DNA of 64,000 nt from Podocnemis expansa. Its lineage: Eukaryota > Chordata > Testudines > Podocnemididae. Below, one piece after another: positions 34,642 to 45,059 of the stretch. The stretch lies in NCBI GenBank assembly GCA_007922195.1, contig ML681992.1, positions 35,825,877-35,889,876 on the forward strand, read 5' to 3'. Within the stretch, counting starts at the first letter, position 1. Each line of letters starts with the position of its first letter. The notes below the pieces were generated by a model that made no database searches, was not told the DNA's origin, and worked only from the letters and a program-made list of their open reading frames with translations. Both the position numbers and the translations under genes were made by a program.

Positions 34642-35235
34642 CAGGGCTGGATTATTGCAGGGGCTATAGGGGCTGAAAACCCAGTCCCAGCCTAAAGGGG
34701 GGCCCCAGCCTCAAGCCCCTAAAACTACTACCTGATCTGGCCCCCCAAACCCACTCAGTGCTGGCGGGGACTTGGGAGGGGGAGTGCTGAGTGCACTCCT
34801 GCTGGTGCAGTGGAGGGGCCAGTCCCTAGAGCTGGAGTCTGGGCTTCCTGCTCCCTCTCCAACCCTGGCTGGTCTATCCCTGGGGAAGTGGAGTGGACCA
34901 GAGCCTGTTCGTTCTGTCCAGGGTGGGGCTGGGGCCAGCTGGCTCGTCGTGCAGCCTATGATCCAGTGCAAGCTTCCAAGACCCATGGTTCTGGGGTGTG
35001 GAGGAAGAAGCCACATCGGGATGTGTGTCATATGCCAGCTGTCCCCGTCCCTGGGGCAGAATGACCAGTGCAGGGCCAGGGTGGGAGGGTCCTCTGGCCC
35101 CAGGGTCCCTGCCCCTGCCTGCAGACCTCCAAACTGGGAGGGCAGGGGCACAGGTGGAGGAGGTAGAGCCCCAGATGGGGGAGGCCTCTGTAGCTGGGGC
35201 AGCCCAGGGCCCTCAGGCTGCTTAATCAAGCCCTG
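34642..35235. mobile_element. hAT non-autonomous element, CAGGGCTGGATTA family
   Basis: The ends CAGGGCTGGATTATTGC and GCTTAATCAAGCCCTG are inverted. The flanking octamers TGTATCAA and TATGTCAA agree at six of eight bases. The interior is GC-rich and gives stop-poor frames on both strands (up to 209 codons on the minus strand) without any domain, so I do not call a gene. Confidence 0.7.
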
Positions 35236-35832
35236 TATGTCAAAGGATGGAAAAGGAATGGAAAAAATCAATATTTTTATGATCAGATGAGAATTCATAT
35301 TGATAAAATACAAAATGAATTGATGTGGAAGAACTTGCATCTACTATCTTCTTATTTCTGCGACACGCTGCTCCCCAAATCCAGTCCAGTATGCTTCTGT
35401 GACCTCCCGATTCCCACTCCTGAACCCCAATTCACTATGCTTTGCCAAGTGACCACTCACTCCTGAGTCAGTCCACTCTGGCCCCTGGTGTGCAACCAGT
35501 CCCAAGCAATGGGTGTAGACTCTCTGGCTACTCGATGGACAGTCTCCCAGCAAGCACCCTCAGCCCCAAATGCCACTGTAGGAGCCACTGTCTACAAAGA
35601 TTGGGGCTCATTCCCAGTCACAATAAACCCAAGTCCATCCATTTAACAAAGAAAGGATTGTGCTCAGCCTTCTTCCCTCACACCTTCTAAAGATCACACA
35701 GCTTTAGATAAAATAACTTCTAGTTTATTGATCAGATTATATTTTTAAGTGACACTATGGCCAATCATGGCAGAATCACAATTTAAATGAGCCAAGAGAA
35801 ACCATAAGGAAATAAAAGGTAAAACACACACA

Positions 35833-37022
35833 GGCTATGTTCACACGGGGAGGGCTTGTTTCGAAACAAGAGGATTCGAAACAAGCTGTTTCAAAATAAC
35901 TCTTTATTTCGAAACAACTTATTTTGAGGACAAAAAACTTTGTCCTCGAAATAAGGCATCAAAATAGCAGGTCCACAGTGTGGACCTGCTATTTCGACAG
36001 GGGAGGGGATTGCAGGCACTGGCAGGGTAAGGCGCGGCTGGGCGCCTAACCCGGCAGGTGCCTGCAGGGGCTGAAGGCACCCGTCAGGTGAGGCACCGCA
36101 GGGCGCCTCACCCGGGGGGCTTTAAAGCCCCCAAAGCCCCCAAACCTGGGGGCGCAGCCCCGGCGCATGGCCCCGGTGCACGGCTGGAGCCCGCTGCTGC
36201 CAGAGCCGGAGGGAGCCCCGCCCCCGGGATTCCCCTGGCGGGGCTGACACGCCTGCCCAGGGGCGGGGCTGGGGCTTCCCTCGAGGCCCCGCCCCCAGGA
36301 TTCCCCCCGCGGGGCTGACGCGCCTGCCCAGGGGCGGGGCAGGGGCTTCCCTCAGGCCCTGCCCCCGGGATTCCCCCCGCAGGGCTGACGCGCCTGCCCG
36401 GGGGTGGGGCTCGGGCTGCCCTCGAGGCCCCGCCCCCAGGATCCCCCCTGTGGGGCTCACACGCCTGCTCGGGGGCGGGGCTGGGGCTGCCCTCAAGGCC
36501 CCGCGGGGCGGGGCGGGCGGCAAGCAGCGTGGGCCAGGCAGGACTCGGCTCAGCTGGGCTCGGCGCGGCGCGGCTTGGGAGCTGCCCGGGAGTGCAGGGA
36601 GCGGCGGCGGCAGCGAGGCGGCCCGGGAATGCGCCGGGGGAATCCCAGGGTGGGGCCTCAAGGGAAGCCCCAGCCCCGCCCCCGGGCAGGCACGTCAGCC
36701 CCGCCGGGGGAATCCTGGGGGCGGGGCTCCCTCCGGCCCCGGCAGCAGTGGGCTCCAGCCGCGCGCCGGGGCCGTGCGCCAGGGCTGCACCCCCAGGTTT
36801 GGGGGCTTTAAAGCCCCCATGGCGAGGTGCCCCACCGCCCCTCTCCTGGCGGGTGCCTGCAGGGGCTGCAGGCACTGGCCAGGTGAGGCGCGGGGCTGCG
36901 CAGCCTTTGTTCCGAAACAACATGTCCGAACAGGGCTGTTTCGAAAGCCATGTGGCCATGGCACTTCTTATTTCGAAACAACCTCTGTTGTTTCGAAATA
37001 AGAAGTGTGTGTGGCCATACCC
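35833..37022. mobile_element. GC-rich foldback Harbinger-type MITE inside the LTR-like repeat
   Basis: The ends GGCTATGTTCACACGGGG and GTGTGTGGCCATACCC are flanked by ACA on both sides (35830-35832, 37023-37025). Just inside are TTTCGAAACAA-rich zones. Long inverted arms follow: about 36005-36235 pairs with about 36700-36897, including an identical GGGGGCTTTAAAGCCCCC palindrome in each arm. Between them lies a tandem array of about 71-base units. Over 75% GC by eye in the centre. It is non-coding; the large open frames reflect GC richness. Its absence from copy B at 60342 confirms the insertion. Confidence 0.9.
36241..36520 (+). repeat. Tandem repeat of about 71 bases, four copies
   Basis: Unit starts are visible as GGGCTGAC or GGGCTCAC at 36241, 36312, 36382 and 36453. 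Each unit contains CGCCTGCCC(A/G)GGGGCGGGGC and GGCCCCGCCCCC. An inverted unit lies at about 36636-36710 in the opposite arm. The motif GGGGCGGGG resembles GC-box/Sp1 sites, though in this repeat that may be incidental. Confidence 0.85.
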
Positions 37023-37054
37023 ACAGTGTCTTAATATCTCTACTTAAACTGACC

Positions 37055-37390
37055 TCATAGCCTAAGTTCATGCGCAAGGTGTTCAGCTGTCAGATGTCTG
37101 TACAGCCAGTCTCTGCCTGTGATCAGACAGGGCCCAGATCTTGTTTGAAGGTGTTTCAAGATGGAAATTCCCATGCAAAAAGCTCCAAATTTTTCCCAGT
37201 GTCTTTCTTTGTCTCCAAAGCCCCTCGACCCCTCCTTTTCTGGGCAGAGGTGATCCCTTTGTTTCTTACAAGCCACCTCAGTTAGTATACCACCGCCTCC
37301 AGGTACTTGTTCGCTTTCTGTGAGAGAGTTCTGTCTGCCTTCCACTCCCCTGAGCCATGCTAGACATCCTACATGTCTGTGCACATGCAT
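37055..37390 (-). CDS. Small open frame in the LTR-like repeat, copy A
   Basis: This 111-codon frame lies in the U3-like part and corresponds position for position to the 112-codon frame in copy B (60519-60857). Shared blocks include RSGPCL(I/V)(I/T)GRDWLY and KKQRDH/KRQRDH. The predicted protein is rich in Arg, Lys and Glu, with no signal peptide or membrane segment. No domain is recognised. An open frame in both copies despite strong divergence could mean past selection or chance in purine-rich DNA, so I keep confidence low. Confidence 0.25.
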   Translation of the reverse strand: MHVHRHVGCLAWLRGVEGRQNSLTESEQVPGGGGILTEVACKKQRDHLCPEKEGSRGFGDKERHWEKFGAFCMGISILKHLQTRSGPCLITGRDWLYRHLTAEHLAHELRL

Positions 37391-37415
37391 GAAGTTGGTA
37401 TACTAATCATGTAAA

Positions 37416-37568
37416 CAAGATCCAAAGGGGCAGCCATGTTAGTCTAGTTAAGTAAAACAAACAAGGAGTCTTGTGTCATTTAAAGACTAACAAATATATT
37501 TACTGCCTGAGCTTCCGTGAGAGAAACTCCCAGTTTGTCCATGCCACAGGACTCCAGCTTGTTTGTTG
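37416..37568 (+). repeat. SINE-like retroposon with perfect 15-bp target duplication
   Basis: The head GGGGCAGCCATGTTAGTCTA, then AACAAACAAGGAGTCTTGTG, then AAAGACTAACAAATATATTT are the canonical blocks of this reptile repeat. TACTAATCATGTAAA occurs exactly at 37401-37415 and 37569-37583. That duplication length fits target-primed reverse transcription. Towards the right it has an inverted echo of the body (CCACAGGACTCCAGCTTGTT). Confidence 0.85.
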
Positions 37569-38069
37569 TACTAATCATGTAAAATAGGTTATGAGCATCC
37601 ATAAAGAAACATTGTATGGAATGGTTGGAAAGAAATCATACAATCACAGTGCAAAATAATGGACAGGAAAATCATAAAGATCATAACACAGGGTGCACAG
37701 CTGTGCATCCCATGACAACCTCCACAAGCCAAAAATAAAACATTTTGGCTATGTCCACATGCAGGGCATTGTTTCGAAATAAGTTATTTCAAAACAAGTC
37801 GTTTTGAAATAAAGCCCTTATTTCAAAACGACTTAATTCAAAATAACCAAAAACCAAATTGAAATAATGGAAAAGCGGGAATCGAAATAGCATGTCCACA
37901 TTGTGGACTTGTTATTTCACTTCAGGGGAAGGGCACCATGGGAGGTGTGACAACATAGCCGCCTCCCTGGGCCATGTCAGCGGCCATGTTGCCAGCCAAT
38001 CCTATAAAAGCTGGCCCCGACCTCACTTCCCTGTCCATTCTGGCTAGCAGGACTCTGCAAGCGACAGAC

Positions 38070-39305
38070 ATGGACACTGCCCGGCTGCCCAGCCAGCGCT
38101 GTGCAACAAACAGACCCTCTGCCCACCTGCAGAGTGTCCTGCTGATGTGGGACACTCTGCTTGCAGACCCAGATGGTGCCCAGCCTGTGCCTGAGGCTGT
38201 CAGCCAGCTGGGCTGCAGAGCAGAGCTACTGCCCCTGCCCCCCTCTGTGCCTCACCAGGTATGGGCCCGGGAGACCAGCCCAGACTGGTGGGAGTGGGCA
38301 GTGCTGCGAACCTGGGGGGATGACCAGTGGCGGAGGAACTTCCGGATGAGCAGGGGCAGCTTCAACCTCCTGGTCGCAGAACTTGCCCTGCTACAGCACC
38401 AAAGGGACACCACCATGAGGCCTGCCATCCCTGTCGACAAAAGAGTGACCATCGCCCTGTGGAAGATGGCTACTCTGGAGTCGCACAGGTCTGTGGTGCA
38501 CTTCTTTGGCATCGGGAGGTCCACCACCGACAACATTCTGTTGGAGGTCACCAGGGCCATCAACCGGATCCTGCTGTGATGCCTGGTCACACAAGGGGAG
38601 CCGCAGGACACCATTCCCGGCATGGCCACACTGGGCTTTCCCAATTGTGCGGGGATCCTGGACACGACATACAGCCCTGTGCGAGCCCCAGAGCACAGAA
38701 CTGTGGAGTGCCGAAACCGCAAGGGGTACCATTCCATCATCTTGAAGGCCCTTGTAGACCACCGCAGCCTTTTCCAAAACTGTTACGTGGGAGGGCCCAT
38801 GATGTCAGGGTCCTCCGTAACTCTGCCCTATACCAGGGCATAGATGCTGGCACCTTCTTCCCCCCCGCATAACATCAATGTTGGGGGAGTAGAGGTGCCC
38901 GTCCTCATTGTGGCAGACACAGCCAATCCCCTGCTCCCATGGCTCATGCAGCCATATGCAGGGCCCCTTGATCCCTGATGGCAGATCTTCAACCACCGCC
39001 TGAGCCGCTGCCGCCAGGTGGTTGGGAGGCCATTTGGCCACTTCAAGGCACGCTGGAGGTGCCTCCTTACACGCATCTACCTTGCGGAGAGGACAATGCT
39101 GCAGGTGATCAGTGCGTGCATGGCCCTGCACAACTTCTGTGAGCAGTGGGGTGAGCCCATTGCAGCTGCCTGGGAAGCTGAGGCATAACTCCTTGCCAGG
39201 GACTATGAGGAACCCAGACCTGTGCCCCCATGGGATCAGCCATCGCAGAGAGCTGTGACAGTGCGGGACACACTGACGACCACCTTCACCCTGGAGGAAC
39301 TCTGA
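38070..39305 (+). pseudogene. Harbinger DDE transposase (HARBI1-like), inactivated
   Basis: The DDE nuclease cuts and joins the element ends. An open N-terminal part (38070-38576) includes WEWAVLRTWGDDQWRRNFRMSR and the helix-turn-helix-like DKRVTIALWKMAT...FGIGRSTTDNIL. An in-frame TGA follows at 38577-38579. The frame continues through the first catalytic Asp (GILDTTYSP, codon 38661-38663). A frameshift before about 38790 moves the second Asp block (HDVRVLRNSALYQG, Asp codon 38801-38803) to another frame. A second shift near 38865 returns to the original frame for VEVPVLIVADTANPLLPWL. The third acidic residue is lost: VVGRPFGHFKARWR has Gly (GGG, 39024-39026) where the family has Glu. Further stops occur near 38978 and 39186. 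The product cannot be active. An alternative start at 37974 is in frame. Confidence 0.9.
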
Positions 39306-39886
39306 GGGCCAGGCCTGCCCTGCCTCATACCACCCTCTCCCCCGTTCACCCACAGCCAGCCCCCACCCATCCACCCGCACTGTGAACTACCCCCACTAAA
39401 ACCACTCAAAACCAAGAATAGGTTTCAAACATTTATTAACAAAATAGGGGTTGGGGCAGGGAAGGACTGGGGAGGGTTACGGGATGGGGCAATGTGGGGG
39501 AGGTCTTGGGGGGCCAGCAACTTGGAAGAGGGAGATAGACTGGGGGGAGGGGAAGTTTGGGGGGGCCAGCAACTTGGGAGGGGGAGATAGATTGGAGGGA
39601 GGGGGAGTTTGGGGGGCAGCAATTTGGGAGGTGGAGTTCGAGGGGGGGCCCAGCAACTTGGAAGGGGGAGATAGACTGGGGGTAGGGGGTAGGGGAGTCT
39701 GGGTGGCAGGGGAGAAGTTAGGCAGGGCCTGTGGTGGGGGTCCGGGGGTGGTTGTGTTCCCTGCCTCTGCCCACGGCCGCCCTGGGTCCGGGGTTGCCTC
39801 CTGGGACGGCCAGGCAACAGACCCCCCTGTAGCTGCTGGAGGGGCCGTCTGCTCCACCAGCTGGTGGAGGCTGATGGCAATCGCCT

Positions 39887-41707
39887 CTAGTGTGGTGGGC
39901 AGGCGGTTGCAGAGGCACTAGTGGCCTGCGCCTCGCATGCACTGGTCCGTTCCTGGCACTCGCTGGCCTGCGACTGGCACTCAATGGCCTGTGCCTGGAG
40001 CTCCAGGGCGGCGACCACCCGGTCATCTGCCGCTGACGCCTGCTGCAGCAGGTGGAGGGCCGAGTCCTGCCACCTGGCTTCTTCCTGCCACCAGGCCTGG
40101 GTGAACCCAGTCCTCTCCCCCAGCAACTCGAGGCTCTCCAGGAGCTTGGCTCGCATCCGGGAGGCCCTCCTCCTCCACTGTGCTGGCCTCAGGTTGAGGC
40201 ATCGGGCAGGTGATGGTGGACGGTGAGCGGCTGGGCGACTTGCTGGAGGGAAGCAGAAAACAAAGTTGGCCCCTTCTGCCTGCTGGCCTTGTCTGTGTGC
40301 AGCCTGTCTGCAGCACACACCTCTGTCCTGACTGTCAGCAGGACTCAGAATCCCGTGGGACATTGCCCTGCGGTAGGGCTATCAGATACCAAAGCCTCGA
40401 AAGGAGGCCAGGAAAGTACAAAAAGGAGGACATTGGAGGACACATGGGAGAAAATATATATGGATGTGATATTCTTCGGTGTTTAGGGGGCCCTGGAACA
40501 CTTTCCTGTACAAATAAGTAGTCTATGGCATTCCGGGATCCTTCAACCCCTACAGTAAAAAGCCTGATAAAATCCTGTATTTTAAACTGCCTGCCAGACA
40601 GAGAATGTGAGGATCAGAAGAAGAACAGGCCAGTAAAATGGGGACCACGTTCTCCTTTTGCCTGACATCTGACAACTGTACCCTGGAGGCACACATGCTA
40701 GTGGTGCCCACAAGGGTGAGCTGGACTCAGCCATGCCTTGCTCTAGAGGGTCTCCCAAGGCCACTTGCCAGTGGCAAGGCCTGGATGGTCTCCACCCTGC
40801 CCAAAATGCAGCTGCATCTTTGAAACCCAGCCCCTGTTAACCACCCCCAGGCACACAGGAGCCTGTGACCCTGGTGCCACCTGTCTGTCAGGGACCTGTG
40901 GCCATGGGAGGGCCTTTGCACCCACCGACCCTGTGCCCTATCTGCCCCAGTACCTGGCCCTGTACCCCCTTGCTGCCCGTGACCTGGACAGGCCCATCCC
41001 TGCGTGCCTCTGCGGGAGGGGAATACTCACCCACAGGGGCTCCAGAGGTCCGGTGTGATGTCCTGGGGTCTGTCTCGGAGTCGCCAGGGACCGGGATGGT
41101 GTCAGGCCCCTGCTCCTCTGTGCTGCTGTCCGCCTCGGGGCCAGGGACGAGCGCCGTGATCCCGGGGGTAGCCTCCACTGCTGATGGTGGTGTGGCAGGG
41201 CTCCCCGACGGAGACTTCTGATGCAGTCTCTGCAGCTTCCAGGCCAGAGGATGGGCTCTGGTGCACCCCTGTATCCACTACCTTGGCAGGGAGACCAGTG
41301 GGCTCCGGCCCCAGGAATGCATGGAGCTTGTTGTAATAGGGGCAGGTAGCAGTGCTGCCTACCCCCTGGAGCTCCCGGGCCTCATGGGTCCTGGTATGGT
41401 CCTGCCTGAGACTCTTGATTTTACTGTGGATCTGCTCGGTGGTCCACTCATGCCCTTGGTTGGACATCACTGCGGCAATATCCGCATAAATGTCCCGGTT
41501 CCGGTGGCTAGCCTGGAATCGGGACATGATGTCCTCCCTGTGCCAGATGCTGAGGAGGCAGTGGACCTCCTCAGATGTCCAGATTGGGGCACGGCGTTGC
41601 CCCCTTGCGGCGTTGCTGCCAAGTGCTGCCATGCTTTGATGGTCTTGTGGCCACGCTGGCAGGCACGCCCAGGCAGGGACTTCCTGTTTCGCCTGGGTGC
41701 TGTGCAC
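39887..41707 (-). pseudogene. Harbinger Myb/SANT-like accessory gene, frameshifted
   Basis: Exon 1 begins near 41707, or at the inner Met of MAALGSNAARG, which aligns with the domain start. It carries the trihelix domain WTSEEVHCLLSIW ... RDIYADIAAVM ... QIHSKIKSLRQDHTR. A small deletion near 41205 shifts the frame in the acidic linker (GEP then CHTT instead of the Pro/Ala run of the other copy). The original frame resumes as the open segment 41178-40888. The donor GTGAGT is intact (41040-41035), as is the acceptor (40244-40243). Exon 2 (40242-39887) is open and encodes a basic patch, then a Leu/Gln/Ala-rich coiled coil with SQASECQERTSACEAQ repeats. It ends TAG at 39889-39887. One shift separates it from a full gene. 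Confidence 0.8.
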
Positions 41708-42036
41708 CCTGGGAAGACGATCAGACTATTATTTCGAAACAATGCTTGTTTTGAAATAACATGTCCGGATGACTGTTATTTCGAAACAACTCATTTCAAA
41801 ATAACCGTCATTTCGAAACAGCATGTCCCAACGGCGTTATTTCAAAACGAGTCATTTTGAAATAACCATCATTTTGAAATGGAAGGGGTTTAAGCTGTTT
41901 CAAAATGACAACTCTTGTTTTGAAACGACGGAGCCCGTCGTTTCGAAACAAGAGAACGTCGTGTGGACATGCCGGTTTTTATTTCAAAACAACCACTGTT
42001 GTTTCGAAATAAAAACCTCGTGTGGACATACCCTTT

Positions 42037-42960
42037 GACATCATGTTCAAGGACAGGGGGGTTTTAAATCACCAGAGTTGCTTGCTGGTGGGCATGAGTT
42101 AATGTGAGAAATTACTGAGTTGACTGTTATGGCTCATTGATGCTAGTCTACATCTCTGTGGCTGCTACTGCCTTCCACCATGTAGCCTTAACAAATGAAG
42201 GGAACTGTCATATATTGTCTAAATTCTAGATTGTGTTCTTTCCAGAGCAGGCCCTGTTAGTTGGGTGCTTGGTATAATCGGGCTACAGTCCTAGTTTAGT
42301 GTTCTTAGGCATGACCATAAATAAAAATAATAATGTATTAACTTACGGTTGCCCTGAAAGGCCCTTGCTACTAGTGGGTCCCTATTATGTTAAGCACTGT
42401 ACAAATATATTAAAGACAAAAGCCTGCCTTGAGAAGTATTTAAATGTACATTTGCCTATGTGAGACTGAGGAAAGATAATCTGAATTAATTTTAGAAATG
42501 GACTAGTTAAATATTATTAAGCTGCCCCAATGTGGATGCTCTAATTCAGAAACAAAGTTACCTGAATTCATGAATTAAACCAAACCAAATAAAGGCCTCT
42601 TTAATTCTGAAAAAATGGCCACATAGGAAGATTTTGATGATTTTTGAATTTAACTAATTCAGTTGAAATTCATGGCTATAGTTATCTAGGACTAAATTTC
42701 CTGAGTGACCCTATACAGCTAAGTTTTAAATGAGAGACAATATAGTAACAAAAGGAAAAGCATAGACATGCATTGTTAAAACATTATTTTTTTTATGGTG
42801 AAGACTGGTGGATGATTTTTTCTTCTGATGTTGAGAGTCACAGGATGACTTCTTGTCTTAACTGTATGTAGCATCTGAAACAGTTCTCATAGATGGTCAT
42901 TTATATCAGCATTAACATGCTTGTTCGCGTCATCCTTACTCACAGTGCAATAAAGGTGTA
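42037..42960. other. Unassigned AT-rich sequence
   Basis: It follows the complete Harbinger element. No repeat or gene recognised. It is not the continuation of LTR-like copy A. Confidence 0.4.
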
Positions 42961-43265
42961 ACATGAATCATTGAAATGTGGAACCAGAAAAAAACCTCAA
43001 GAGGTCATCTAGTCCAGTGGTTCTCAACCACTGTGTTGGGACACATTACTGTGTTGCCACACAGCAGTCAGTGTGTTGTGGAGAGCTGGGAAGATGGCTG
43101 GATTCAGCCAGCGGGGACTGACCTGGTGTGTTCTGTAGGCTTGTGATATGCCGCCAAGTGTGGCATGAACCATAAAAAGTGGAGAACCACTGATTTCTAA
43201 GCCTGTCCTCTCCACTCAGGCAGAACTAAGTATTATTTGGACCATCCTGACAGGTATTCAAGACA
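42961..43265 (-). mobile_element. CR1 3' end split by a hAT MITE
   Basis: The plus strand shows CCTCAAGAGGTCATCTAGTC, then the hAT (43015-43192), then CAGAACTAAGTATTATTTGG and ACCATCCTGACAGGT. Together these form the complement of the 3' untranslated end of a CR1 family. The same blocks occur, uninterrupted but diverged, at the start of the copy at 49139. Confidence 0.7.
43015..43192 (+). mobile_element. hAT MITE, CAGTGGTTCTC family, nested in CR1
   Basis: The ends CAGTGGTTCTCAACCAC and GTGGAGAACCACTG form the inverted repeat. The body matches the copies at 7469 and 43829. The interrupted CR1 on both sides proves the order of insertion. The flanking octamers (ATCTAGTC and ATTTCTAA) no longer agree well. 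Confidence 0.8.
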
Positions 43266-43828
43266 CTAACCTTTCTTTTTTCACCCCAATCACTTGATGT
43301 GGATCGGAATGAATTGGAGTCAATGAGGTCCTGTGTGGGGGCAGTGCTTCCCACTCTTCCCTCTTCTCTGTTACGTGTATACTGCAAGGCCCAAGGCCTT
43401 GGGTTCTCAATGATTGATTTATCCTTTGTTAGCCCAGTAGCCACCTCACCTGGTGTCCCAAGTTGAACTGAGGCCATGTGAAATGGAAGAAAAATATTAC
43501 AGAAGCTAAGTAATGCAGGAATCCCATTGTTCGCTAAGAGCCCTCCTCTGCTGAGTGAGACCATTAAAAGGTTACAAGATGATACAGAAGTATGAACTAG
43601 ATCACTTGTAGAAGACACTCTTTGAAAAGGAGCTATCCAGAATAAGTCTGCTCATCATTTCTGAGTGTCATCAGAGTCAAGCGCTAAGCTCTCCAAGGAA
43701 CTATCACCCTACTGTACTGTAGAGATCATGCACATTCAGAGAGCCATCTCAGAACAGAATTTGTCTCCTCTATCTGCATTCTGAGAGTTCAATACATTCA
43801 TTCAAGAAGTTCTGTATACCTTAAAATA

Positions 43829-44003
43829 GTGGCTCTGAATCTTTTGTGGGTTGCAACATGCTTGGTGGATTGCACAATACAGGACACACCAGCCCAACCC
43901 CCCAGGCCGAATCCAGTCCCCCAAGTGACTCTCTACAACACACTTACCACTGTGTGGCAACACAGTAATGTGTCCTAACACAGTGGTTGGGAACTGCTGC
44001 CCT
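43829..44003 (-). mobile_element. hAT MITE, CAGTGGTTCTC family, inverted copy
   Basis: Reading the minus strand gives the same body as 43015-43192 (CACATTACTGTGTTGCCACA, then GGACTGGATTCGGCCTGGGG). The right end is AACACAGTGGTTGGGAACTGC and the left end AGTGGCTCTGAATC. It lies about 650 bases from the sister copy in the opposite orientation. Confidence 0.75.
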
Positions 44004-44099
44004 AAAGGCATCCTGACCTAAGGCCTTATGAAGCCATCCAATGCCCTCCATGTCTTGCAAAAGAGTGGTGAACAATGGTTGCCACTCCTAACCAAAAGA

Positions 44100-44700
44100 G
44101 GCAATGCCTTGGTCAAGAAGAAATCTTCCCCTCTTCCTTCAAAGGCACAACAGTCCCAGAGGCACTGAAGAAATTTGCCCTGGATGCCTTGATCTTAGTT
44201 AATTATCACCTAGTGTCAGCCTTGAGCAAACTCAGACTCGCTAGGACCCAAAGACCAACTGGAAGTTCATCCAGTTGAAGTTTACCTTCTAGATGTAGCA
44301 GACAATTTCAGACCAGGGCATGGAAGTGAACCTGCTTGACTGGCACTAACATTGTCTCCTGTCAAGGATAGAAGACATTTATTCTCATCACCCTGGATCT
44401 CTCAGCAGCATTTTGCACAGACCATGAGCTTCTGCTCTCTCCTCTGAGAGAGGTGGCAGGAGTACAGTCAATGTACTAGAATGGCTTGAGTCCTTCCTGG
44501 ATTGATGTACCCAAAGAATGGTGAAGGGGACCAGCACCTCCACCCTTGTGAAGCTTCACAAGGATCAGTTCTCTCTGGTCCTTTTCAACATCTACATGCA
44601 ACTCCTATGTGAAATGGTCAGATGCTGTGGACTAGAGTGACAGCAACATACAACTACGAGACAGCTCTGCCTGTCCTTAACTGTATATGACCATACCACT
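44100..44700 (+). mobile_element. L2-like LINE reverse transcriptase fragment
   Basis: Broken frames give LPSSFKGTTVPEALKK, then LVNYHLVSALSKL (the NYRPIS region), then LDLSAAFCTDHELLLSPLREV (RT motif with the first catalytic Asp region), and finally a SSLSPLLFNIYM-like block around TGGTCCTTTTCAACATCTAC. This order and wording are typical of L2/CR1-clade RT. It has many stops and indels. Confidence 0.6.
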
Positions 44701-45059
44701 ACTGAACAACAACATATCAGCAACCAGTCAGGTGTCCACAACACTCCCAATTATTGGGATGACCCACCAATTATTCCGCTTGCTGCTTTTAGCCATTTCC
44801 AGAACTCTTCAGGAACTTTGCATAACTAGACAAACCAGGAGAGGGGAAGACAGTTAACACATGAAGTTAGCCCAGCCTTATTGTTCTCTCTTTCAGAATA
44901 TTCTGGGACAGGTTAAATGGGAAGTCTAAATATATTTTAGAATGCTTGGTATGGGGAAATTTAGCTATCAGATTAAAAGCTTAAAACTGACAAGCTCCAA
45001 AGGGTTAGCCATGTAGATCTACTCCAGCAAAACAAACAAGGAGTCCAGTGGCACTTTTA

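Larger units (their letters stand above)
35359..37717 (-). repeat. LTR-like repeat, copy A, interrupted by a MITE and a SINE-like repeat
   Basis: Read on the minus strand it begins TGTCATGGGATGCACAGC and ends GGGGAGCAGCGTGTCGCA, that is TG...CA. It aligns along its length with copy B at 60342-61359. Both share an AATAAA signal (here TTTATT at 35724-35729). About 1.0-1.2 kb is LTR-like; the rest is a Harbinger MITE (35833-37022) and a SINE-like insertion (37416-37568). No internal retroelement sequence adjoins it, so it looks like a solo LTR. The LTR identity is inferred from the ends and the signal. Confidence 0.55.
37747..42033. mobile_element. Near-complete PIF/Harbinger DNA transposon
   Basis: This 4.3-kb element has ends GGCTATGTCCACATGC and CTCGTGTGGACATACCC and a TTT duplication on each side (37744-37746, 42034-42036). 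Its two genes converge: transposase on the plus strand (38070-39305) and a Myb/SANT-like gene on the minus strand (exons 41707-41041 and 40242-39887). Subterminal zones at both ends carry many TTTCGAAA motifs. This two-gene layout is the hallmark of PIF/Harbinger. Both genes are damaged here. The left flank is the start of LTR-like copy A. Confidence 0.9.

Noticed and set aside
34711..35340. 209-codon minus-strand and 172-codon plus-strand frames
   Set aside because: Both overlap the GC-rich hAT at 34642-35235, and the longer one runs past its end. There is no domain, the frames are complementary, and stop density is low from base composition.
36108..36959. 283-codon minus-strand open frame, Pro/Ala/Gly-rich
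   Set aside because: It lies wholly in the GC-rich foldback MITE core. All six frames are unusually open there, and the translation simply repeats with the 71-base unit.
39451..39921. 156-codon Gly-rich plus-strand frame in the complete Harbinger element
   Set aside because: It is antisense to the Pro-rich 3' region of the Myb/SANT gene and is low complexity. It has no start context or splice evidence.
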